Source: JAHFUI01 sp041485905
GTDB lineage: Bacteria > Acidobacteriota > Vicinamibacteria > Vicinamibacterales > CAVVIG01
NCBI GenBank assembly: GCA_041485905.1
Contig: JBGPKK010000080.1
Span: forward strand, 1 to 20,462
Reading direction: 5' to 3'
Length of the DNA: 20,462 bases
This document shows, one piece after another, positions 12,535 through 18,719 of this stretch. A program made the translations under genes and the position numbers. The notes beneath the pieces are model-generated. The model did no database searches. It was not told the origin of the DNA and worked only from the letters and a program-made list of their open reading frames with translations. Positions within the stretch are counted from its first letter, which is position 1. The number at the start of each line of letters is the position of its first letter.

Positions 12535-13950
12535 ATGGCTGACCCGAGGGTCGTTCCACGCGCCGAGCACTCGCTCTCGCGCCGCGACGTGGACCCGGAC
12601 GCCCTGAAGGTTCTCTACCGGCTCCGCCAGTTCAATTACGCCGCCTATCTGGTCGGCGGGAGCGTCCGCGATCTCCTGATCGGCCAGCGGCCCAAGGATT
12701 TCGACATCGGCACCTCAGCGCATCCCTATCAAGTCAAGAAGCTGTTTCGCAACTGCTGGATCATCGGCCGGCGGTTCCGACTGGCCCACGTGAAGTTCGG
12801 TCAGAAAGTGATCGAGGTCGCGACGTTTCGACGCCAGGTCGCACCTGGCGAGGAAATCGTGCAGGACGGCGTTCCGGCCCCGGTTCACCACTCGGCCGCG
12901 GAAGCCGAAGAGGCCGTCGCCGCGCCGGCGACGAGCGAGGCAACGGAACACCGCGATCATCTGATGCACCGCGACAACACATTCGGCACTCCCGAAGAGG
13001 ACGCGTTTCGACGCGACTTCACAATCAACGCCCTGTTCTACGACATTGCCACGTTTTCGATCATCGATTATGTCGGCGGCCTCGAAGACCTGCGCGCCGG
13101 CATCGTCCGCTCGATCGGGGATCCGGAGGTCCGCTTTCGGGAGGATCCCGTGCGCATGCTGCGCGCGGTCGCGCTCGCGGCGCGGCTCGACTTCACGATC
13201 GACAAGCCGGTCGTCGACGCGATCCAGTTGCTGCGGCACGAAATCGCGCGTGCGGCGCCGCCGCGAATGCTCGAGGAGTACTACAAGATTCTGCGGGGAG
13301 GATCGTCGGAGCGCACGTTCCGCGAACTGGCGAGGCTCGGACTGCTGGAGCCGATCTCGGCGGAGCTGCACCACGGCGCCGCCGAATCGTTGTGGGAGTC
13401 GCTGACAGCGCTGGATCTCTACCGTCGGCGGTTCAAGTCGACGCCCGACACGCTCAGCAACGCCATCCTGATGGGCAGCCTGCTCGCGCCGCTCGGTCTG
13501 TCTCCGGGCGAGGGTCGATCTGAAGAAGGCCGGTCTGAAGGCGTTCCCCGGCAGGCGATGGCGCGCGAGGAGCGCGGCGCGGACGATCAACGGGTGGCGC
13601 ACCGGCACGATCGGCGCCGACCTGCTGGCCCGCGCCTCGGCGAGTTACCGCTTGCGCGACGGGACGTCGAGCGCCTGCAGCAGCTCCTCGGTGTCCAGCG
13701 GCGGCTCCGCGACCTCAACGTCAGCCCGCGTGCCAGACGCGCGCTGTCGCACCGCACGATTTTTCGCGAGGCGCTCACGTGGCTGGAGATTCACGGCGGC
13801 GCGCCGGACATCATCGAGCAATGGAAGGCGTTTCTTGCGAGCGTGGACACGTCCGTCGACTTGGGCACCGACGAACATGAGGCCGAGCCGCGCACGCCCC
13901 GCAGACGCCGCAGACGGAGGCGAAGGCGCTTCCGGCCGGCGCCTCAGTAA
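12535..13950 (+). CDS. pcnB: Poly(A) polymerase I (class II nucleotidyltransferase)
   Basis: 471 aa from ATG 12535. The head domain has YLVGGSVRDLLIGQRPKDFD with catalytic D55 and D57. GRRFRLAHVKFGQKVIEVATFR, DNTFGTPEEDAFRRDFTINALFYD and FREDPVRMLRAV follow the E. coli PcnB pattern more closely than a CCA-adding enzyme. It adds 3' A tails to RNA and so promotes decay. About 35 residues rich in Ala/Glu (around 115-147) interrupt the head. A charged, low-complexity stretch (around 325-365, EEGRSEGVPRQAM) precedes a conserved-looking LPLARRDVERLQQLL block. The end carries ten consecutive arginines, probably an RNA-binding tail. A TTG start at 12517 is possible but overlaps the -10 box. Confidence 0.9.
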   Translation: MADPRVVPRAEHSLSRRDVDPDALKVLYRLRQFNYAAYLVGGSVRDLLIGQRPKDFDIGTSAHPYQVKKLFRNCWIIGRRFRLAHVKFGQKVIEVATFRRQVAPGEEIVQDGVPAPVHHSAAEAEEAVAAPATSEATEHRDHLMHRDNTFGTPEEDAFRRDFTINALFYDIATFSIIDYVGGLEDLRAGIVRSIGDPEVRFREDPVRMLRAVALAARLDFTIDKPVVDAIQLLRHEIARAAPPRMLEEYYKILRGGSSERTFRELARLGLLEPISAELHHGAAESLWESLTALDLYRRRFKSTPDTLSNAILMGSLLAPLGLSPGEGRSEEGRSEGVPRQAMAREERGADDQRVAHRHDRRRPAGPRLGELPLARRDVERLQQLLGVQRRLRDLNVSPRARRALSHRTIFREALTWLEIHGGAPDIIEQWKAFLASVDTSVDLGTDEHEAEPRTPRRRRRRRRRRFRPAPQ

Positions 13951-13951
13951 C

Positions 13952-13966
13952 GCCGCGACTCGCGGC
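13952..13966. terminator. Bidirectional hairpin between pcnB and the desaturase gene
   Basis: GCCGCG/CGCGGC (13952-13957, 13961-13966) with a 3-nt loop sits exactly between the pcnB stop and the desaturase stop, which are only 16 nt apart. There is no clear T-run on either side, so it is at best a weak or factor-assisted shared terminator. Confidence 0.45.
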
Positions 13967-14713
13967 TTATGCAGTCTTTGAGGTCAACGCCGCATCAATG
14001 GTTTTGTACGGCTTGGCGAGCTTGAGCCGTGCCAGCAACCAGATGACGGGCCAGGCTGGATCGAATTCACTGGGCCGAAAGCTGAACTTCGGGCTTCGCG
14101 GAAACCCGTGGTGGTTGTTGTGCAGTCCTTCTCCACCGGTCAACCAGGCAATGAACCGAATGTTTGTCGCGGTGTTGGAAAAGTTCTTGTACCCGACGTG
14201 ATGGCACAGCCCGTTGATCGAGGATGACAGAACGAACACGTACAGGAACGCGTGCAGCCCGGCCGCCAGCAGGCCCCAGCCAAGCCCGAGCACGAGGCAT
14301 AGAACAATGGTGCCGATCGTCGGTCCGACAACCCCCCGGTCAAAGAGCCACCGATCCCACGCGTCTTTCTTCATGTCTCGCGCGTATTTCGCGACGATCG
14401 ACTTATCCTTGAGCTCGCGGATGTAATAGAAGACGTTGCCCCACTGGACCTTCCAGAACCCTTCGAGCACGGGGCTGTGCGGATCGCCTTCCTCATCCGT
14501 AAACACGTGGTGCTTGCGGTGCACGGCCACCCACTCGTCGGGCACGATGCCGGTCGTGATCCAGATACTGAACCGGAAGAACCACTCCACGGCCGGATGC
14601 AGCACGATTGCGCGATGGGTGGCCGCACGGTGCAGATAGATGGTCGTGCTAAACACGGCGACCTGCGTGACAAGCGCCGACACAATCAGAGCGACGACCA
14701 AGGAAAACCACAC
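13967..14713 (-). CDS. Membrane fatty-acid (acyl-CoA/acyl-lipid) desaturase
   Basis: 248 aa. The three histidine boxes of the di-iron desaturase family are present: HRAATH (H28-H33), HRKHH (H65-H69) and HNNHH (H198-H202), plus the family GLCHHVG segment (H171-H172). Hydrophobic stretches at about 4-25 and 130-165 give the membrane frame. These enzymes put a cis double bond, usually delta-9, into saturated acyl chains using O2 and an electron donor, and so tune membrane fluidity. The GTG at 14713 is chosen because GGAGGG lies 7 nt upstream. The longer frame to 14830 adds 39 residues without family character. At 248 aa it is shorter than animal enzymes but within the bacterial range. Confidence 0.88.
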   Translation of the reverse strand: MWFSLVVALIVSALVTQVAVFSTTIYLHRAATHRAIVLHPAVEWFFRFSIWITTGIVPDEWVAVHRKHHVFTDEEGDPHSPVLEGFWKVQWGNVFYYIRELKDKSIVAKYARDMKKDAWDRWLFDRGVVGPTIGTIVLCLVLGLGWGLLAAGLHAFLYVFVLSSSINGLCHHVGYKNFSNTATNIRFIAWLTGGEGLHNNHHGFPRSPKFSFRPSEFDPAWPVIWLLARLKLAKPYKTIDAALTSKTA

Positions 14714-14720
14714 TGCGCTA

Positions 14721-14726
14721 CCCTCC
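14721..14726 (-). promoter_or_regulatory. Ribosome binding site fixing the desaturase GTG start
   Basis: GGAGGG on the minus strand lies 7 nt before the GTG at 14713. It is among the strongest Shine-Dalgarno sequences in the window and decides against the longer reading frame. The rest of the 133-nt gap to serC (14714-14846) holds tandem GGTGACC motifs near 14745-14758, with no clear promoter. Confidence 0.6.
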
Positions 14727-14846
14727 GAGGAATCCGCTGACAAGGGTGACCGGTGACCTGTGGTGGGGTCGAAAGATACGATGGTAGCACGGAAGCCGAC
14801 CCGCGCACCACAGATTCTGTATCGAAACACTACACTCGCTGGGCTG

Positions 14847-15944
14847 CTACCCCAGTCTCCGCTCGAAATCCTTCATGAAATCGACGAGGGCGTCCACGCC
14901 CTCCTCGGGAAACGCGTTGTAAATGGACGCCCGCATCCCGCCGACCGCACGGTGACCTTTGAGGCCGTCGAACCCCGCCATCGTCGATTCGGCGACGAAC
15001 CGCTTCTCGAAGTCCTCGGTCGCCAGGCGAAAGGTGACGTTCATGACGGAGCGATCGACTTTCGCCGCCGTCCCTCGATAGAAACCGGTGCGGTCGATTT
15101 CCGCGTACAGCCTGGCGGCTTTGCGTTCGTTGGTGGCGCCGACGGAAGACAGTCCCCCCTGCGCGAGGAGCCACTTCATCACCAGGCCAAGCGCGTAGAC
15201 GGCAAACGTCGGCGGCGTGTTGTACAGCGACCTGTGTTCAGCGTGGGTGGCGTAATTGAGCATCGTGGGCAGCGACGCCTTCTTTTCCACAGAGCGCCGA
15301 AGCAAATCGTCGCGGAGGATGACGACCGTCACGCCGGCCGGGCCCATGTTCTTCTGCGCGCCGGCATAAATCAGCGCGTGACGGCTGACGTCGATCGGCC
15401 GGCTGAACATTTCCGAGGAGGTATCGCTGACAAGCGGTACCGAGCCCACATCGGGAAGGCGTTTGTACTGCGTGCCCTCAATCGTGTTGTTCGACGTCAT
15501 GTGGACGTACGCCGCGCCCGGAGAGAGCACGAGCTCGGACTGCGCGGGTATGCGCGCGTAGTGCTCGCCTTTGGTCGACGCGGCGATGTTGACCCGGCCG
15601 ACTTTTTTCGCCTCCGTGATCGCCTTGTCAGCCCACGACCCGCCGTCGATGTAATCGGCGGTCGCGCCGGCCGACAGCAGATTCATCGGGACCATCGAGA
15701 ACTGGAGGCTCGCCCCTCCCTGAAGGAACAGCACGCGATAGTTCGGGGGAATGCCTGCGAGCGTCCGAATGTCGGCTTCGGCCTGCGCCAGAACCGACTC
15801 GAAGGGCTTCGAGCGGTGGCTGATCTCCAGAATCGACATGCCGACGCCGGGCAGCGCAATCAGGTCGCGCTGAATCTCTTCGAGGACCGCCACCGGCAAC
15901 ACAGCCGGGCCGGCGGCGAAGTTGTAGACCCGATGAACGGTCAT
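14847..15944 (-). CDS. serC: Phosphoserine aminotransferase
   Basis: 365 aa, against 362 in E. coli SerC. A class V PLP aminotransferase converting 3-phosphohydroxypyruvate and glutamate to phosphoserine and 2-oxoglutarate, the second step of serine synthesis (also used in some PLP pathways). The start YNFAAGPAVLPVAVLEEI is the family signature, as are SHRSKPFESV, LFLQGGASLQFSMVPMNLL and SDTSSEMFSRPID. The PLP lysine is K198 in YAGAQKNMGPAG, the same number as in E. coli. HRAVGGMRASIYNAFP near the end is also diagnostic. The ATG overlaps the serA stop as ATGA, so the two are co-translated. Confidence 0.96.
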   Translation of the reverse strand: MTVHRVYNFAAGPAVLPVAVLEEIQRDLIALPGVGMSILEISHRSKPFESVLAQAEADIRTLAGIPPNYRVLFLQGGASLQFSMVPMNLLSAGATADYIDGGSWADKAITEAKKVGRVNIAASTKGEHYARIPAQSELVLSPGAAYVHMTSNNTIEGTQYKRLPDVGSVPLVSDTSSEMFSRPIDVSRHALIYAGAQKNMGPAGVTVVILRDDLLRRSVEKKASLPTMLNYATHAEHRSLYNTPPTFAVYALGLVMKWLLAQGGLSSVGATNERKAARLYAEIDRTGFYRGTAAKVDRSVMNVTFRLATEDFEKRFVAESTMAGFDGLKGHRAVGGMRASIYNAFPEEGVDALVDFMKDFERRLG

Positions 15945-17155
15945 ATCGTCACGAGCCGCAGGTTAAGAATATCGCTGTTTCCGTTCTGGATCGTCTTCAG
16001 GAGCTCCTCAGATGGCGCGCCGTCGACGTTGATGCGCGCGACGGCCGCCTCGGCTCCCTCGAAAATGACGTTCTCGGTTTCCTGAACGTTGATGTTGCCC
16101 GCGCGCAATTGATTGAAGACGTGCGCGAGAACGCCGGGGCGGTCGCGATGGCGCACGACAAGCATGTGCGTGGCCGGCGTCTTCCTCGAGAGATTCACGA
16201 CGTTGGGGACCTTGCCGGTATCTTTGTACGTGGTGACGATCCGAACGGCCTCAGCGCTGGTCGCCTCCTGCGCCTGGTCGGTGCCCGCCCCGATGTGGTG
16301 CGTGCCGTAGACGCCGGGCAGGTTGACGATCGGGTCACTGAACTCGCCGACAGACCCTCCGGGCTCGGCCGCGAACACGTCGACCGCTACCCTGATGTGC
16401 CGCTCGCGAATCGCCCGCTCGAGCGCCGCAGCGTCGACGAGCTCGGCCCGCGCCGTATTGATCACATATGACTCCGCCTTCAGCCTGTCGAGCACAGCCG
16501 CATCGATCAGCCCGCGCGTCTCAGGCGTGAGCGCGAGGTGCAGGCTGAGCACATCGCACCGTTCGGCCACCTCCTGCGGTGATGCGGCGATCGTGATCGG
16601 CACAGGCTGCTCGCCAGAATTCCCAGCGCCTGCCGAGAAGCGGCGGCTCCAGACGATGACCGGCATGCCGAACGCGTGGGCGCGCACCGCCATCTCCTGT
16701 CCGATCTTGCCGTAGCCGATGAGACCCAGCGTACGGCCGGAGAGACCGCGCGCTTTCGAGTACTCTTTCTTGTTCCAGATCCCGCGCCGCAGGTCGGCCA
16801 CGTTGTCGGGGATCCTGCGATCGAGCGCGAGGATCAACCCAAACGCCAGTTCCGCGACAGCGACGGAGTTCTTCCCCGGGCAATTCGAGACGTAAATGCC
16901 GCGATTGGAGGCGGTGGCGACGTCGATCGTGTTGTACCCGGCGCCGGCGCGCACGACGAGCGACAGCGATCCGGCGTCGAGCATCGGACCCGTCACAATC
17001 GTGCTGCGAACGACGAGCACCTCGGCGCCGCTATACCGAATGGCGTGTTCCAGCGTCTCGTCCTTGAGATCCGGCTGATACACGACGTTGCATCCGGCGC
17101 GCGTCAGCGCATCGATGCCACTCTCCTCGAAGAGGTCTGCGATGAGAATTTTCAT
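15941..17155 (-). CDS. serA: D-3-phosphoglycerate dehydrogenase with C-terminal ACT domain
   Basis: 404 aa, close to E. coli SerA (410). It oxidises 3-phosphoglycerate to 3-phosphohydroxypyruvate with NAD, the committed step of serine synthesis. The Rossmann motif is GLIGYGKIGQEMA (G147-G152). Catalytic residues fit R236 (NTARAELVD), E264 (FAAEPGG) and H287 (GTHHIGAGT). An ACT domain at about 330-404 (HMLVVRHRDRPGVLAHVFNQL) is the usual site of serine feedback inhibition. It is the first gene of serA-serC. The ATG at 17155 has only a weak AAGAG ahead of it, and a 9-bp hairpin stem ends 10 nt upstream. Confidence 0.96.
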   Translation of the reverse strand: MKILIADLFEESGIDALTRAGCNVVYQPDLKDETLEHAIRYSGAEVLVVRSTIVTGPMLDAGSLSLVVRAGAGYNTIDVATASNRGIYVSNCPGKNSVAVAELAFGLILALDRRIPDNVADLRRGIWNKKEYSKARGLSGRTLGLIGYGKIGQEMAVRAHAFGMPVIVWSRRFSAGAGNSGEQPVPITIAASPQEVAERCDVLSLHLALTPETRGLIDAAVLDRLKAESYVINTARAELVDAAALERAIRERHIRVAVDVFAAEPGGSVGEFSDPIVNLPGVYGTHHIGAGTDQAQEATSAEAVRIVTTYKDTGKVPNVVNLSRKTPATHMLVVRHRDRPGVLAHVFNQLRAGNINVQETENVIFEGAEAAVARINVDGAPSEELLKTIQNGNSDILNLRLVTI

Positions 17156-17165
17156 CTCTTACTTT

Positions 17166-17189
17166 GTCGTGGGGCCCCACCCCCACGAC
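17166..17189 (-). promoter_or_regulatory. Stable hairpin in the serA leader
   Basis: GTCGTGGGG/CCCCACGAC (17166-17174, 17181-17189) is a perfect 9-bp stem with a 6-nt loop, 10 nt before the serA ATG. It includes a 12-nt perfect palindrome GTGGGGCCCCAC (17169-17180) that could fold in an alternative way. It could limit ribosome access or mark an operator; no ligand-binding fold is evident. Confidence 0.5.
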
Positions 17190-17306
17190 CTGTGCCTTCG
17201 CGGCCTCGCCGCTCGGCATTGATTCCATCGACGATCCACTTAGTCATCGGCTTCGCAGCAGCGCAACCGCCACGAGATCTGTGCCTTCGCGGCCTCGCCG
17301 CTCGGC
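17190..17306. repeat. Pair of 28-bp direct repeats upstream of serA
   Basis: The same 28-bp sequence occurs at 17190-17217 and 17279-17306, starting CTGTGCCTTCGCGGCC and ending CGCTCGGC, 89 bp apart. Its centre (GCGGC-CTC-GCCGC) is a small hairpin. The similarity extends slightly upstream (CCACGA). It has the look of a dispersed palindromic repeat and lies in the 219-nt gap between DUF1015 and serA. Confidence 0.75.
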
Positions 17307-17335
17307 GTAGATCGCCGCGACTTTCCGCTCAGTAC

Positions 17336-17361
17336 GTAGGCCGGGCCTTATCAGGCCCGGC
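17336..17361. repeat. REP-like hairpin downstream of DUF1015
   Basis: GCCGGGCCT/AGGCCCGGC (17340-17348, 17353-17361) forms a 9-bp stem with loop TATC, preceded by GTAGG (17336-17340). The loop is the complement of the GATA loop in the kinase-internal element, and the GTAGG arm is shared. It begins 14 nt past the DUF1015 stop, where it could stabilise the 3' end of that mRNA. Confidence 0.7.
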
Positions 17362-17374
17362 TTCCCCATGTCGG

Positions 17375-18607
17375 TCAGATCTCGTGTATCAACAACCCGT
17401 CCCTGAGTTTCGGCTCGAACCATGTTGACTTGGGCGGCATGATGGCGCCGGCGTCGGACACCGCCATGAGATCCTCTACGCGTACCGGGTAGAGCGAGAA
17501 CGCGACCGCTGCATGCCCCGAATCGACCAGCCGCTCGAGCTCGCCGGTTCCGCGGACCCCGCCGACGAATTCGATTCGCTTGTCGGTGCGGATATCCTGA
17601 ATCTTCAACACCGGCTCGAGCAGTTGCTGTTGGAGCACACTCACGTCGAGTGCCGCAATCGGATCTCCATCGGTGCCACCAACGCGCGGCCGCAGCGTGT
17701 GCCACCGCTTGTCGAGATACATCGCGATCTCGCCCTGCCTGGCCGGCGCAGGCGAACCGGCCGTGACCTCGAACCGTTCGGCGACAGACTTCAAAAAGTC
17801 GGCCGCTGACTGCGCCCCAAGATCCGTCACGACGCGGTTGTAAGGCAGTATCTTCACCTGATCGTGTGGAAACGCCACGGCCAGGAACGTGGTGTAATCC
17901 GCCTTTCCGCTTAGCGAGATGCGCGTGATCGCTCGATCGCCGATCTCGTCCCGTGCACGGGCGGCGCTGGCCGCACGGTGATGGCCGTCAGCGATGTAGA
18001 GCGTCGGTATCCTGCCGAATGCCGCCATCAGCTCGGCAGCCGACTCTCGGTCGACGACCCAGACCGTATGGCGCACCCCGTCAGGCGCGTCGAAATCGAA
18101 CAACGGCTCCCCAGCGGTCACGCGTGCGGCGATCTCGTCGACGCCGCCGGACCGACGATACACGAGGAACACAGGGCCTGTCTGGGCGCCGAGAGCCAGC
18201 ATGTGGCGCGTGCGGTCGTCTTCCTTGTCCCGTCTGGTTCGCTCGTGTTTCTTGATGATGTCCCGGTCGTACTCGTCAAGGGAATAGCAGGCGGCAAGGC
18301 CGGTCTGCTCGTTCGCGCCGCTGCGCAGCCGGTAGAAGTACAGGCTCGAGTGGTCCTCGACGACGAGCGCGGTTTTCGTCAGCCGCTCGAAATTCAGAAC
18401 GGCGCGCTCGTACACGGCGTCGCTGTACGGGTCGGTGCCAGGAGGCAACTCGAGCTCGGGTCGCGATACCCGCAGGAAACTCAGCGGATTGTCACCCGCC
18501 TGCGCGCGCGCTTCTTCCGTCGTGACGACGTCGTAGGGCAAGGCCGCCACGCGAGCGGCTTCAACTGGACGCGGACGCAACGCACGAAAGGGATGCACGG
18601 TCGCCAT
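17375..18607 (-). CDS. DUF1015 family protein (COG4198), possibly linked to serine metabolism
   Basis: 410 aa. MATVHPFRALRPRP followed by AALPYDVVTTEEAR is the DUF1015 N-terminal signature. The conserved central block KKHERTRRDKEDDRTRH (about 120-135) and YIADGHHRAASA with D207-G-H-H-R211 are also present. The C-terminal PPKSTWFEPKLRDGLLIHEI is typical too. The family is widespread, cytoplasmic and biochemically uncharacterised as far as I know. The DGHHR motif recalls ParB-like proteins. It lies directly upstream of serA-serC in the same direction, although the 219-nt gap with repeats suggests separate transcription. The ATG at 18607 is preceded by GATAAT 6 nt upstream, without a Shine-Dalgarno. 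Confidence 0.85.
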   Translation of the reverse strand: MATVHPFRALRPRPVEAARVAALPYDVVTTEEARAQAGDNPLSFLRVSRPELELPPGTDPYSDAVYERAVLNFERLTKTALVVEDHSSLYFYRLRSGANEQTGLAACYSLDEYDRDIIKKHERTRRDKEDDRTRHMLALGAQTGPVFLVYRRSGGVDEIAARVTAGEPLFDFDAPDGVRHTVWVVDRESAAELMAAFGRIPTLYIADGHHRAASAARARDEIGDRAITRISLSGKADYTTFLAVAFPHDQVKILPYNRVVTDLGAQSAADFLKSVAERFEVTAGSPAPARQGEIAMYLDKRWHTLRPRVGGTDGDPIAALDVSVLQQQLLEPVLKIQDIRTDKRIEFVGGVRGTGELERLVDSGHAAVAFSLYPVRVEDLMAVSDAGAIMPPKSTWFEPKLRDGLLIHEI

Positions 18608-18613
18608 GAGCGA

Positions 18614-18619
18614 ATTATC
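18614..18619 (-). promoter_or_regulatory. Predicted -10 box of the DUF1015 gene
   Basis: GATAAT on the minus strand ends 6 nt before the ATG at 18607. Initiation would fall at the start codon, giving a leaderless mRNA. The -35 region lies in the 9-bp tandem repeat and has no recognisable hexamer. Confidence 0.4.
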
Positions 18620-18624
18620 CTACG

Positions 18625-18687
18625 GGTCCGGTCGGTCGGGTGGATCAGGTAGGTCAGGTGGGTCTGGTAGGGCAGGTGAGTCGGGTG
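18625..18687. repeat. 9-bp tandem repeat, seven units, in the DUF1015/M28 divergent gap
   Basis: Seven contiguous 9-bp units approximate GGTCAGGTG, with one to three changes each. The period is a multiple of three, so both strands stay open (Ser-Gly-Gly/Arg one way, Pro-Asp-Pro the other) and extend neighbouring frames artificially. The G-rich strand has many GG/GGG runs. It occupies more than half of the 112-nt gap between two divergent genes. Confidence 0.8.
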
Positions 18688-18719
18688 ATACATTGCGCCT
18701 TTCAGGGAGGCCCCTTGTT

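Noticed and set aside
14745..14758. GGTGACC tandem motif as an operator for the desaturase
   Set aside because: It is a short direct repeat without good dyad symmetry or a nearby promoter, so support is too weak to call a binding site.
14714..14830. N-terminal extension of the desaturase to an ATG at 14830
   Set aside because: The extra residues have no family character, and GGAGGG directs the start to the GTG at 14713.
17156..17374. A small gene in the DUF1015-serA gap (several short frames)
   Set aside because: The frames are made by the repeated 28-mers and hairpins. No ribosome site or recognisable protein was found.
18606..18719. N-terminal extension of the M28 peptidase (38 codons)
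   Set aside because: It is translated tandem repeat DNA. A signal peptide and a strong ribosome site define the start at 18720.
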